Notes: a model not told the origin generated them from the letters alone. 64,000 nt of DNA from Strigamia acuminata (GCA_949358305.1 OX442315.1:33940427-34004426); one strand, 5' to 3'. Numbered from the stretch's first letter, positions 44,821 to 56,731 are shown. Translations and numbers: made by a program.

Positions 44821-46738
44821 TCATTTATGTACATGAGTATTTTTATTCAACAGTAAATTCATAGGCTTTACCGGCTGCAAAATACTCTTTGCTTTCTCAT
44901 ATGAACCTAAAAATATTGCACCTCCAAGCGAAATCCACATAACTCGGGGAATTAAACCAGCAAACAATCTGAAATAACAAAAATTCATTCATTTCATTAA
45001 CACTTCCAAAAAAAAACTTACTCACCCTTCTAGCCCTTTCTCGGCCAAAACTTGCCGCAATACCTCAATAACGTAACCTTTAGAAGAAATACTCCCTTTC
45101 TAACAGATAAAACAAATCAGAAAACGACTCTTTTCCAAAGCAACTAAAATCTACTCAACCTCTGCCAGCATAATTCTTGTTTTCGCTACGTCTAGTGGCG
45201 TCGTAACAGCTGCGGCTGTTCCGCCTGGAATAAACCATAATAAAATAAACACCAATCTATCTCTTAACACAAGGCGCATCCATGTAATACGCAGGCCTAA
45301 TGAGATTAAAAACAGATTAAAACAACCGTCATTTTGAAGTTAGATCGAGGCAAACAGCTTAAATGTTGTTAAAAATGCTGTTTAGTCTAAATTACTTTAT
45401 GAAAGCGCCTACAGTTCGCGCACGGTGTCTTGATGCTAAATTCGTACTGCGCATCCCATTCTGCGCAGACGATTTTCTATTTCCAGTATTAAGCCTAATA
45501 TTAGGCCTAACAATGCGAAAATAAGGTAAATAAACAAAACTATTTTGGTACTACGTTGTAAATTACTTTTAATTATGAATTTATTGTTGTTTATTTACTT
45601 TATTTTAGCATTATTAGGCCTAATATTATGCTTAATACTGCTAAATAACAACTGGAATTAGAAAATCGTCTGCGCAGAATGGGATGCGCAGTACGAATTT
45701 AGCATTAAGATACCCTGTGCGAACTTATAGTGTATTATATTAATTTATATTACCAGCTAAAGCACCACATATACTCGATTGCCACGGTTCGATCATTCTC
45801 TCTTGTTTCTGCGCCCATAATTTCTATTTAAAATAATAAAAATAAAAATTCATATTATTTCAAAATTGTTCACACAAATAAATAGACTTACCTTAAAGTA
45901 TTCCCAAATCGGAAATTGTACTAGCGAAAAGGGAATCTGTGAAATTGAAAAGCTGTAAAACCGCAACATCCGAACGATCCGATAAACCTATCAAACATTT
46001 TCTTTACTTCTCTAAGAACCGTGCTCCAATATCCGCGATAGAAACCACCAACACCCTGTAAGCAGAGTTAAATATATAAAATAATAAATAAAGTGTACAT
46101 AAAAGTACAAAAATCATATTTTTACTCTACTTCTGACTTCAAAACATTCTTATAAACGGTCCAACTTGCGATTCTCGAGGCTTGTGATCTCTGTTTGACC
46201 ACTTCGACTGGTACCCGCACTAAACAAGCAACCTGCAATAAAATTATTCCACATTTATAAATTGCATTTAAAATAGATATTTTTTATTACGAGTTCTCCT
46301 AGAGAAGCCGCTGTCATGTGCCATGTGAATTCTGGAGTTGCTAACTTCTCTTTTTGGCAGTATTTTACGGTTTCATACGTTAGGAAAAACAAAGCGGCTG
46401 TAAATTTGTAAATTAAGGAATTTATTGAGGAACTTTTAATTTTTTAATTTTTAATTTTTAATTTTCAATTTTACCGCCAGGTGCCGACCCCAAAGCAGCA
46501 ACACTCAAACCAGAATAGATTCCTCGATATCCTCCAGAATTCCAAAACCCTTTTGAGCTTTGTAAGCGGGTTTTTATCGTATCCAAAGGAAACAAAACGA
46601 CATCGACTACAGTTCCCGCGATTGCACCAGACTGAAAATTAAAGAAAATTTCAAATTAATACAAATAAAAAGTGTCGAATTGGAATTGTTTACACTCACC
46701 ACGAGAGAAGCGACGAGACTAAAGTTCTCTGATGCCAT
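44821..46738 (-). CDS. SLC25A26: SLC25A26-like mitochondrial S-adenosylmethionine carrier, copy 1
   Basis: A multi-exon gene starting MASENFSLVASLV at 46738 and ending with TGA at 44821. Exons lie near 46700-46738, 46477-46633, 46291-46398, 46132-46232, 46012-46058, 45898-45942, 45755-45824, 45161-45225, 45025-45099 and 44821-44966. It has three carrier repeats with intact signatures PLDTIKTR, VPVEVVKQR and PLDVAKTR. GFWNSGGYRGIYSGL, RVPVEVVKQRSQ, STVLREIPFSLVQFPIWE and AAAVTTPLDVAKTRIML align position by position with human SLC25A26. It exchanges cytosolic SAM for mitochondrial S-adenosylhomocysteine across the inner membrane. The diverged copy 2 begins 227 bases downstream, a tandem duplication. 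Confidence 0.93.
45412..45725. mobile_element. TA-flanked MITE in a SAM-carrier intron
   Basis: Ends of about 65 bases are inverted (core TTCGTACTGCGCATCCCATT), with TA on each side (45410-45411, 45726-45727). The inner sequence is also inverted (TTAGGCCTAA, GCCTAATATTA). 314 bp. Only this carrier copy has it. Confidence 0.82.
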
Positions 46739-49261
46739 TAAAATCCCACAATAAGCTTTCTTCCTTTGGACTACGGTTATTTACACATTTTATGGTCCCA
46801 AAAAGTCCCTTGCCGGCCTACTCCTTATGGCCGCAGCCATTTTAAAATGGGCGTTGATAAAACGTGATGCAACTTGAAATTCACCTTTTCTTGGAATGCA
46901 AAGTTTGCTTTGTTGTTTTGCTGTGTTTCGAGGTGTTGTGTTTGCCATTTGTTTAGATAATTCAATATTAATTAGTGTATAAATATTCATATACATGAAA
47001 TTAAATTGAGTTTGGAGGAAATATTAGTTTGGTAAACGAGAAATTGAACGTTGTGATGATTTTTGATTGGATCGAGGAGGATGACGATTTGTTGAAATAA
47101 TAATAATTTCCTGTTTAATTTATGTCACATTATTTACTCACGAAAAATGATTTTGATTTTGAAATTCTTTAGACTACCGAAATAAGCAAAGACAAATGAT
47201 AATTTAAAAAAAGAAGAAATATAAATATTTTTTTGATGTGGTTTTGGTGAAGTAATCTGCAGAAGAAATTTTGTAATATTTCAATTTATTAGGGTTTCGA
47301 TCCGATCTTTATTGAATAAACTAATTAGAAACATTTTTTGACGTCGCTCTGGTGGGAACAACTGTTACTAACTGTCAGAGAAGCATATCGTTGATTCCAA
47401 ACAATAGCAATGCTTTTCCTTCGCATAGCAACAGTCAGTCACGTGTTTGTGTTCTTCTTTCCATTTCCTGGTTGTTTTCTCTCGCATTCGTGGTTCATAT
47501 TTCCATTACTTTTTCAATCATTTGTGAAGAAGTTTATTATTTTATCGATGCATGACCAAGGAATTGGATTTCGATTGGATGGCGTGATGTTAAGTTTGAT
47601 TTTGGTTTGATTTGGTTTGATTTTTGGCTTGGAATAGGATTTAATGTTTTTGTATTTCTTCCTTCTATGGTTGATGTGGTATCCCGCTGGTGTTATTCTA
47701 TTCTATGTTGATGAAGTTTAATCTATTCTTTTGTACAAGAGTTGGTTGATTGGTTTCATAAACAAGAATCTGCGAATTTTTCAGCAAATTTGAATTCGTA
47801 TTTGTTGGAAAAATAATCCATTTTAAACCTACTATAGGCCTAGTTCGAAATGTATCTATTGTATTTCTTCATTTATGTGGCGGTTGAGTATTTATTTGGC
47901 AAGAATATTATTTTTGGTGCATTTTGGTGGTTTTTCAAAGTTTGGTTTGAATTTTTCATTTGAAATTGAATTGTGGGTTTTTGCCATTTTTGTGAAATCA
48001 AGTGTTTAGTTTGGGATTTGATTTCTGAAACTTGGTTTTTATTTTCAAAGTGATCAGTGGCTCAGAGGGGGGTCATAAACTTCAAAAATGACATTCTTGA
48101 GCAAAAAAAATGTATTTTCAGATGGAAAAATGCATTTGCGAATGGCTTTTGCAAGAGACTGACATTCCATCAATTTTTTTAGTTTTGATTCTCTTATGTA
48201 TACGAATTTCTATTTCTTGAGTAGTAGTATGAAGAATACTTTAAGGAAAAAATTTGGGTGTCGTGGGCTGACATTACAACTAAGTGAAATTGATAGTTAT
48301 TTTCACCAAACATGTTAGTTTAATCTGACTCCTCTCTCCAGTTTATGGTTTATTTTCTCAGCCTAATCTGGTTTAAAGATTGCACTTTATCTTCCAGTTA
48401 TCATCGTGGACCCTTAGTTATGATGATTCCTACTTTTGTGGTTTTTTTGTTGCCGTAATTTTGACTTCTACTTCTTACTTTTCTGGCCATCGCCACTTTC
48501 CTGTTTCTAATGCCATGCTTTAAGAGTGTCAGACTGTTTGAAGTATAAGCTTAAGAGAAAGTAATGAAAAACCCAACCAAAGACCCAGCTTTTTACCAAA
48601 GTCACTCAGAGTAGACTGAAAGTGAATTATTATTTTGTAATTACTGTAGGTAGTTCTGTCAAACACTTGAATTGTAAATTTGATTAGTATGTGGGTAGGA
48701 TGTTTCTTCCTTTTGCTTCTTGTAGTGACTTGATAAGTCCTTGATAATAACTATTTTAATTTCCAATTTACAAAAAACATGGAAAAACTGACAACAGTTG
48801 TATTTTCATAGCTTGCTTGCTCTATCACCTGTACACTCTGTTCTTTTGAAAATTCGTGTACTCTTTACAAAATACAGGATAAAGAATAGACAGACATGAA
48901 ATGGGTTATTTGAGATCTCCAAAACACTTCTAATTATGTCTTTAAAGACAAGGTGGAGTATAAAAAATAAGCACAGCACAGATAAAAAAAAATGATAATT
49001 TGACTCACCAGCTTCTTGGAAAGATAAAAAAAAATTACGAACAAATTGATAGACACTTGCGTTCACATTGCAAACAGCTGATTCCTACATCCTATGAAGG
49101 AAAGTTGCTGTCTCCAAGATATTTTGGACAATGTTGTTGAATATACAATAAGATGAAAAATAAAAAGGTGAAAACAGGACCCTCTTGAGCATTCTTATTA
49201 CGCAATTTTCTGGCTTTTTTTTCCATTTTTCGTCGCCTTTCTTTCCGTGGCGGTGCTATTT

Positions 49262-49618
49262 TTATGAATGCAGGGAATGACTGATGAGTTGAATCAGCTG
49301 TTTAAAGATGTTGTCGGATGCGTAAAATAAAACTATGTCGTCCACGTAGACTAGCATAACAGCTGTATTTCCGAATACGTAGACGCAATTACACGCCGGC
49401 ATCTTTCGAAATCCGAGGGCCCGAAGTGTTTCGTCCAGCTTTTCAAACCACTGTTTTCCGGATTGGTGAAGTCCGTATAGTGACTTAACGAGTAGCCACA
49501 CATTATCGGGATGGGAACATGTGGCACCTGCGGGGATTCTCATATAAACTTTATGCTTCAATTCCCCGTACAGGTACGCACACTTCACGTCGAGGTGAGC
49601 GTTCTTCCATCCACGCAA
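49262..49618 (-). mobile_element. Ty1/copia-like reverse transcriptase fragment
   Basis: 119 residues with copia RT landmarks: AHLDVKCAYLYGELKHKVYM, KSLYGLHQSGKQWFEKLD and catalytic LVYVDDIVLF. Upstream the frame breaks into unrelated sequence after NAH, and no integrase or LTR is adjacent. It is a decayed internal fragment lying in the part of copy A that copy B lacks. Confidence 0.85.
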
Positions 49619-50362
49619 TACGACCAGAAGACAAAAGAAGGGAGTGTTACCAAGGTTACTCCGGCAGACTCAGGAGCGCCAACCAATCAGCGTGTAGCAG
49701 TGGCAACGTCACATGACCCATGACGGTTTTTTACTTTCCTATTGTAGGGCTTGCAGTTGTACGTTTTAGTCGCTGAGTTTTTCTTTTATAAAAATTAGAT
49801 TTAGAAATTTCAAAGTAGTTGAGTTTTTTTTATGGTATTTAAAGTGCATGAAAATTGTAAGTTTAAGTGCTCATTAGAAATGTTGATTTGAACGTTCATT
49901 ACTTTTTGCTCTTTGGGTTGTATCGAGGGTTTTATGATGTTAATGATTTTAAAAAAAGAAAAAGGCGTTAACACTGTTATGCACAAGCCTCACTTAATTA
50001 CCAATTAAAGCTGATGCTATGAATGTCTGGGTAATGAAACGCATTGATTTGTGAAAAAACTTATGATAAATAAATACTTTAAAAAAAATCATCTAAAATA
50101 TAAATATTTCATACTTACTTTTAACTGGATGATTTGGCATTTGGGGGAAAAGTTCTTTTATACAAGCCAAAGACCACAAGTTATTTTACAATTTTTATTT
50201 CTTAACTTTTCTTAAAACAATCACCACAAAAAAATTCTAACGAATGCCAAGCACATTAGGCTAAATAAAAATTTCCAACGGCTTGTTTAGGAACTCGTGG
50301 TTTTTGCGGGAAAATTTGTGCGACAGGTTGGTGGAATAGTTGGTGGACAGATCGGACGGCGG

Positions 50363-50646
50363 CTAGTCGGGGAGCTCGTGGTGTTTGTTGAACGGGATGT
50401 CGGAAATACGGAACGGAATTGGTTGTTTGTGCCTTTGCGCCAAACGATCTTTGAGTTCATTTTCTTCCAATCGGTGTTGCAATTTTTGGATTTTCAAATT
50501 GTGTTTCAACTGGTTTGCAACCAACTTATTTTTCAAATCTCTGTTCGTTACCAGAGGGCTAGCGCTTCTTTGGATCCTCGATTTTTTTGACGCCGTTTTT
50601 TCGACGCCAGTCAAAACTCTGGCAACTTTTTTCTGCCAGCATTGCC
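50363..50646 (-). CDS. Unrecognised Lys-rich coiled-coil exon, copy A
   Basis: A probable exon after acceptor TTCTAG. It encodes QCWQKKVARVLTGVEKTASK, then a heptad-like stretch (LKNKLVANQLKHNLKIQKLQ, HRLEENELKDRL) and ends HHELPD before a TAG. Copy B (54560-54753) shares the first 46 residues at high identity but has lost 197 bases and ends in another frame. I do not recognise the family. Codon-level conservation of the first half between the copies suggests it was coding. Confidence 0.4.
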
Positions 50647-51001
50647 CTAGAATGAAGAACTTTAAAAAAAAAAAAAAACTCATATAAACATGAGTGAGAA
50701 AATGGTGAGTCAACATCTAATCAACCTCCTACGGGACTAATCGAAATAACTTAAACGTCTCAGCAAAATTATTCAATAAAAAGTGACATCCACCACAACA
50801 ACTAAACAAGTTTCTAACAAAAAAATTAATAAATTAATAATGTAAACAAAATGAAATATTGCTACGTGGCCCAGGGAGTAATTGGACCACATTTGCAATT
50901 AGTTAAATGACTGACTATGACTCAGTGCTAAAACATTCAATTATAAATCCTTTATTCACCTGAATACAACTTGATCCCGTTGCGGGACTCTCCCTAAGTT
51001 G

Positions 51002-51210
51002 GATCAATGGCGCTTGCAGCAGTGGCGAACCGAGGAGGCGAGAACCTTGTCGATGAACTCCGCGAGGCCTGAGCTGCCGGCCGGAAGGTCCGGGTTGCTC
51101 CAGCTTGTTGGTCCAGCTCGACTTGTTGTTGACCCATTTCAACGGCTTTTTTCAAGGCATCAGCTTTCCGTTTTAGTTTGGTTCTTAAACCTTCGTACTT
51201 TTTCTACCAG
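51002..51210 (-). CDS. Possible Lys/Gln-rich exon of the same unrecognised gene, copy A
   Basis: In one minus frame the sequence reads KKYEGLRTKLKRKADALKKA then VEMGQQQVELDQQAG, an amphipathic Lys/Glu/Gln-rich stretch, and ends at a TAG near 51000. An AG acceptor is nearby but not certain. It has no counterpart in copy B. Confidence 0.3.
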
Positions 51211-51549
51211 CCATCATTAAGAAGAAATAGAATTTCCAAAGAAATCGAAATTCTGTACTTTAATCGTAACAATACAGGGGTACAGATTGGACCACATACG
51301 CAATTAGTTAAATGACTGACTATGACTCAGTGCTAAAACATTCAATTATAAATTCTTTATTCACCTGAATACAACTTGAAGTAAATCTAAAGTTAACTGG
51401 AAGAACTTGCAGTTCTATACACTGTAAACCATAAACTAAAGTTGTCTAATCAAACAAAATATCAATTCAGTATTAAACCTAACATTAAAGCAATGAATAA
51501 CAAGTGAAATCAATCTTAATGTCTGTCATCTTAATGTCTGGCTGACATA

Positions 51550-51920
51550 TCCTTTATTCTCTTATCTAAAACAATTCTCTTATCTAAAACAATTCTCTTA
51601 TCTAAAACAATTCTCTTATCTAAAACAATTCTCTTATCTAAAACAATTCTCTTATCTAAAACAATTCTCTTATCTAAAACAATTCTCTTATCTAAAACAA
51701 TTCTCTTATCTAAAACAATTCTCTTATCTAAAACAATTCTCTTATCTAAAACAATTCTCTTATCTAAAACAATTCTCTTATCTAAAACAATTCTCTTATC
51801 TAAAACAATTCTCTTATCTAAAACAATTCTCTTATCTAAAACAATTCTCTTATCTAAAACAATTCTCTTATCTAAAACAATTCTCTTATCTAAAACAATT
51901 CTCTTATCTAAAACAATTCT
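51550..51920. repeat. 18-bp satellite, about 20 units (copy A)
   Basis: Near-identical units CTTATCTAAAACAATTCT. The minus strand is open through it (RIVLDK repeats) only because 18 is divisible by 3. The same satellite is at 55672-55990. Confidence 0.92.
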
Positions 51921-54559
51921 TTTCCTTTTGCTTCTTGTAGTGACTTGATAATAACTGTTTAATTTCCAACTTCCAATAATCATCTATGGTCTAAGGTTAT
52001 GTTTATTTAATGAGGCGCGTGAAGTGAGGGCAGCAGGTCTGCGAGCAATACGTTATTGACTACAAGACGAGGCAGCTATTGATGCTCTGTGGAAACTTCA
52101 GTTTGATCATCTTATTGCAAGGTTTTATTTTTGTGGGAATTGGGCACTTATTGACTCGTGATATGTCTGGCGATCGGTAATGGGCCGTTGCCTTATATTT
52201 CCACCGAAGACGAGGAAGAATAATAATAATTTCCTGTTTAATTTGACACATTATTTACTCATAATTAATTATTTTGATTTTGAAGTTCTTTGGACTAACG
52301 AAATAAGCAAAGACAATTGATAATTTAAAAAAAGAAGAAATATAAATATTTTTCTGATGTGGTTTTGGTGAAGTAATCTTCATAGGTAAGAAATTTTGAA
52401 ATATCTCATTTTATTAGGGTTTCGATCCGATCTTTATTGAATAAACTAATTAGAAACATTTTTTGACAGTTGTTTTCAACTGTTGAGGTTTGAGCGTCGC
52501 TCTGGTGGGAACAACTGTTACTAACTGTTAGAGAAGCATATATCGTTGATTTCAAACAATAGCAATGCTTTTCCTTCGCATAGCAACAGTCAACAGTCAG
52601 TCACGTGTTTGTGTTCTTTATTCCATTTCCTGGTTGTTTTCTCTCGCATTCGTGCATTCGCGGTTCATATTTCCATTTCTTTTTCAATCATTTGTGAAGA
52701 AGTTTATTATTTTATCGATGCATAACCAAGGAATTGGATTTCGATTGGATGGCGTGATGTTAAGTTTGATTTTGGTTTGATTTGGTTTGATTTTTGGCTT
52801 GTGATAGGATTTAATGTTTTGTATTTCTTCCTTCTATGGTTGATGTGGTATCCCGCTGGTGTTATTCTATTCTATGTTGATGAAGTTTAATCTATTCTTT
52901 TGTACAAGAGTTGGTTGATTGGTTTCATAAACAAGAATCCGCGAATTTCTCAGCAAATTTGAATTCGTATTTGTTTGAAAAATGATCCATTTAAAGCCTA
53001 CTGTAGGCCTAGTTCGAAATGTATTTTCTTTTGTATTTCTTCATTTATGTGGCGGTTGAATATTTATTTGGCAAGAATATTATTTGATTCGCCTTTTGGT
53101 GCATTTTGGTGGTTTTTTCAAAGTTTGGTTTGAATTTTTCATTTGAAATTGAATTGTGGGTTTTTGTGATTGGTAATGGCATTTGCCTTTTTTTGTGAAA
53201 TCAAGTGTTTAGTTTGGGATTTGATTTCTAAAACTTGGTTTTTATTTTCAAAGTGGCTCAGAGGGTGGTCATAAACTTCAAAAATGACATTCTCGAGCAA
53301 AAAAAAATGTATTTTCAGATGGAAAAATGCATTTGCGAATGGCTTTTGCAGGTGTACTGACATTCCATCAATTTTTTTAGTTTGATTCTCTTATGCATAC
53401 GAATTTCTATTTCTTGGCTGACATTCCAACTAAGTGAAATTGAAATCACTCTAGTTATTTTCACCTTACACGTTATTTCTTCATTCTGACGTCCTCTTTT
53501 CAGTTTATGGTTTATTTTCTCAGCCTAATCTGGTTTAAAGGTTGCACTTTATCTTCCAGTTATCATCGTGGACCCTTAGTTATGATGATTCTTACTTTTG
53601 TATTTTTTTTTGTTGCCGTAATTTTGACCCCTACTTCTTACTCTTCTGGCCAACCAAAGACCCAGCTTTTTACCAAAGTCAGTCAGAGTAGACTGAAAGT
53701 GAATTATTATTTTGTAATTACTGTGTAGTTCTGTCAAACACTTGAATTGTAAATTTGATTAGTATGTGGGTATAGGACGTTTCTTCCTTTTGCTTCTTGT
53801 ATTGACTTGATAAGACCTTGATAATAACTATTTTAATTTCCAATTTACAAAAACGATGGAAAAACTGACAACAGTTGTATTTTCATAGCTTGCTTGCTCT
53901 GTCACCTGTAAACTCTGTTCTTTTGAAAATTCGTGTACATTTTACGGCGTGACAAACAAAATACAGGACAAAGAATAGACAGACAGGAAATGGGTTATTT
54001 GAGATCTCCAAAACACTTCTAATTATGTCTTTAAGACAAGGTGGAGTATAAAAAATAAGCCCAGCACAGATAAAAAAAAATGATAATTTGACTCACCAGC
54101 TTCTTGGAATGGACTTGAAGAGTTTGCAGCAAAATGTTATCTCGTAAATGATTAAAAAAATTACACTTGCGTTCACATTGCAAACAATTCATTCCTACAC
54201 CCTATGAAGGAAAGTTATTTTTGGCTCTTCTGGTTTTATTTTGTTAATGATTTTAAAATAAGAAATAGGCATTAATACTGTTATGCACAAGCCTCACTTA
54301 ATTACCAATTAAAGCTGATGCTATGAATGTCTGGGTAATGGAACGCATTGATTTGTGAAAAAACTTATGATAAATAAATACTTTAAAAAAAATCATCTAA
54401 AATATAAATATTTCGTACTTACTTTTAACTGGATGATTTGGCATTTGGGGGAAAAGTTCTTTTATACAAGCCAAAGACCACAAGTTATTTTACAATTTGT
54501 ATTTCTTAACTTTTCTTAAAACAGTCACCACAAAAAAATTCTAACGAATGCCAAGCACA

Positions 54560-54753
54560 TTAGGCTAAATAAAAACTTCCACCGGCTTTTTTTGGAACGC
54601 GTGGTTTTTGCGGCAAATTTTGTGCGACAGGTTGGTTTTTCAAATCTCTGTTCGTTACCAGAGGGTTAGCGCTTCTTTGGATCCTCGATTTTTTTGACGC
54701 CGTTTTTTCGACGCCAGTCAAAACTCTGGCAACTTTTTCCTGCCAGCGTTGCC
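54560..54753 (-). CDS. Unrecognised Lys-rich terminal exon, copy B
   Basis: After acceptor CATTTTAG the frame reads QRWQEKVARVLTGVEKTASK, continues through NRDLKNQPVAQNLPQKPRVP and stops at TAA 54560-54562. Relative to copy A, 197 bases are missing, which brings a different downstream frame into use. The sequence is basic with no recognisable domain. Confidence 0.4.
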
Positions 54754-55055
54754 CTAAAATGAAGAACTTTAAAAAAAAAAAAAAAAAAAAAAACGTATAA
54801 ATGGGAGGTTATGCAAAACATGAGTGAGAAAATGGTGAGTCAACATCTAATCAACCTCCTACAGGACTAACGAAATAACTTAAATAGCAAAATTATTCAA
54901 TAAAAAGTGACATCCACCACAACAACTAAACATTCTAACAAAAAAATTAATTAATTAATAATGTAAACAAAATGAAATATTGCTGCGTGGCCCAGGGAGT
55001 AATTGGACCACATGCAATTAGTTAAATGACTGACTATGACTCAGTGCTAAAACAT

Positions 55056-55475
55056 TCAATTATAAATCCTTTGTAGTAAAACCAGAAGCAAGATTAATCC
55101 TTGCTCAAAACTAAAGTGGGCGTATTTTCCAATTCGAATGTCCCTAATTTCTTCTCCCACCAGTTGCTGTGCAGGCGGCGGCGGCGGCTGTTGCAAAGCC
55201 AGCGGTTGCAGTGGCGGAAATCCTGGCGGCGGAAATCCTGGCGGCGGAAATCCTGGCGGCGGAAATCCTGGCGGCGGCAGCGCTTCGTGCATCGATGGCA
55301 GCTGTATTTCGTGCATCACCGTTGGTTCTTCGTTGATGATTGGTGGTTCAGTTCGCGGCGGAATTCCCGTTGGCTGCTCGATCAATTGCGGTTCGACAGG
55401 TGGCAGTGGTGACCCCGCGGACGGAATTTCCGTTTGGTGTTCGAGGTCAAAAGCCGGTTTGGCAAGCGGCAATGG
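55056..55475 (-). CDS. Proline-rich exon (PPPGF repeats), unrecognised gene copy B
   Basis: It follows acceptor AACTTTAG at 55476. It encodes LAKPAFDLEHQTEIPS, then Pro/Glu-rich sequence, four PPPGF repeats encoded by 15-bp units, QQPPPPPAQQ and EEIRDIRIGKYAHF. The last part (LILLLVLLQRIYN) may be intronic. GC content is well above its surroundings, which supports a true exon. It resembles low-complexity nuclear or RNA-associated proteins; no family is assigned. Confidence 0.45.
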   Translation of the reverse strand, partial: PLPLAKPAFDLEHQTEIPSAGSPLPPVEPQLIEQPTGIPPRTEPPIINEEPTVMHEIQLPSMHEALPPPGFPPPGFPPPGFPPPGFPPLQPLALQQPPPPPAQQLVGEEIRDIRIGKYAHFSFEQGLILLLVLLQRIYN

Positions 55476-55671
55476 TCTAAAGTTAACTGGAAGAGCTTGC
55501 AGTTCTATACACTGTAAACCATAAACTAAAGTAATCTAATCAAACAAAATATCAATTCAGTATTAAACCTAACATTAAAGCAATGAATAACACTAAGTAA
55601 ATACAAGTGAAATCAATCTTAATGTCTGTCACACCATTCACTGGCTGACATATCCTTTATTCTCTAATCTT

Positions 55672-55990
55672 AATTCTCTTATCTAAAACAATTCTCTTAT
55701 CTAAAACAATTCTCTTATCTAAAACAATTCTCTTATCTAAAACAATTCTCTTATCTAAAACAATTCTCTTATCTAAAACAATTCTCTTATCTAAAACAAT
55801 TCTCTTATCTAAAACAATTCTCTTATCTAAAACAATTCTCTTATCTAAAACAATTCTCTTATCTAAAACAATTCTCTTATCTAAAACAATTCTCTTATCT
55901 AAAACAATTCTCTTATCTAAAACAATTCTCTTATCTAAAACAATTCTCTTATCTAAAACAATTCTCTTATCTAAAACAATTCTCTTATCT
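55672..55990. repeat. 18-bp satellite, about 18 units (copy B)
   Basis: The same CTTATCTAAAACAATTCT unit as copy A. It sits between a donor-like AAG/GTAGAT at its right end and the proline-rich exon on the minus strand, so it is probably intronic. Confidence 0.92.
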
Positions 55991-56151
55991 ACCTTCCTTT
56001 CCTCCGCTGTTCGATTCCTTTTTGCTGGCGGTTGGTTGGTTGCCTGCTGTTTTCGTGCGACGGCGATTTCTGCATCAAAATAGGACCCTCTTCAGCTTTT
56101 TTGTTGCGCAGTTTTCGGGCTTTTCTGGCTTTTTTGCCATTTTTCGCCACT
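55991..56151 (-). CDS. Lys/Arg/Gln-rich exon upstream of the proline-rich exon
   Basis: From acceptor TCTTCAAG the frame encodes AKNGKKARKARKLRNKKAEE, GPILMQKSPSHENSRQPTNR and QQKGIEQRRKG up to a donor-like GTAGAT. It is highly basic and could be a nuclear-localisation or nucleic-acid binding segment. A diverged piece of the same sequence occurs at about 49160-49240. Confidence 0.4.
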
Positions 56152-56289
56152 TGAAGAGATCCATGAATGTTGAAATTGCTAGATAGGTATACACCACAAG
56201 CTGGCAAGAGTGCTGGACCATTAAAAAGACTAATGTAAATTTGAAAATTAATGCTGGTACAAAAATGAAAGACGAGCAGGCGAAGAAAA

Positions 56290-56731
56290 ACTTCATGAAT
56301 ATGTGTGCCGGGTTAATGTCTGTGTGCACCTTCTTTAGAATAAAGACACCGTCATGCAGCCAGTCTCGAATGAAATAAAAATGTTTGTTCCTACAATTCT
56401 CAATATCTTGGAAGAAAAATAAATGGAGAGCATCTGAGGGACAGAATAATTTGCAATGGTCGATCACACCGTGCAGTTAAACAGCTTCTTTTGCACCATC
56501 AAGGAGGGCAAGAAAATCCATGATACTGATAGCACAATAGTGCTGCTTGCTGCAACCCCAGGATATGGGAACCCCAAAAAGTGAAATCACATAACCTCCG
56601 AAGCTTCTTCTTGTATCTCGGTCCGAGATCCAAGAGGCATCGGAATACTTGCAGAGCGAATCTCCAGATAAGGCAAAAAGATTAATCAAATAATGCTGTG
56701 TATTTTTAACATACTGGAGTACTTGCAACAA
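56290..56731 (-). mobile_element. Ty1/copia-like RNase H fragment
   Basis: Minus-strand residues CKYSDASWISDRDTRRSFGG, then GCSKQHYCAISIMDFLALLDGAKE-like order and, in a shifted frame (about 56330-56400), NKHFYFIRDWLHDG and VHTDINPAHIFMK. This is the usual end of a copia polyprotein. A frameshift separates the two parts. No LTR is recognised. Confidence 0.78.

Larger units (their letters stand above)
47098..51983. repeat. Tandem segmental duplication, copy A
   Basis: From TAATAATTTCCTGTTTAATT onward this segment matches 52223-55992 in order, with small indels: about 47098-49105 with 52223-54216, 49950-50960 with 54250-55075, and the 18-bp satellite. Copy A alone has 49110-49905 (with a copia-like fragment) and a second partial copy of the GACTGACTATGACTCAGTG block at 51300. 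Pieces of an unrecognised minus-strand gene lie in both copies. Confidence 0.85.
52223..55992. repeat. Tandem segmental duplication, copy B
   Basis: The second copy of the unit starting at 47098, same orientation. Copy B lacks the copia-bearing 800 bases, has a 197-base deletion within the coiled-coil exon, and has a unique proline-rich exon (55056-55475). Confidence 0.85.

Noticed and set aside
48806-49066. 86-residue hydrophobic frame on the minus strand
   Set aside because: No domain; the corresponding part of copy B is not preserved in frame. Only a donor-like AAGCTG/GTGAGT is shared.
51531-51983. RIVLDK-repeat protein on the minus strand
   Set aside because: Open only because the 18-bp satellite has no stop in that frame. 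In copy B the same array follows a donor-like site and is not linked to coding sequence.
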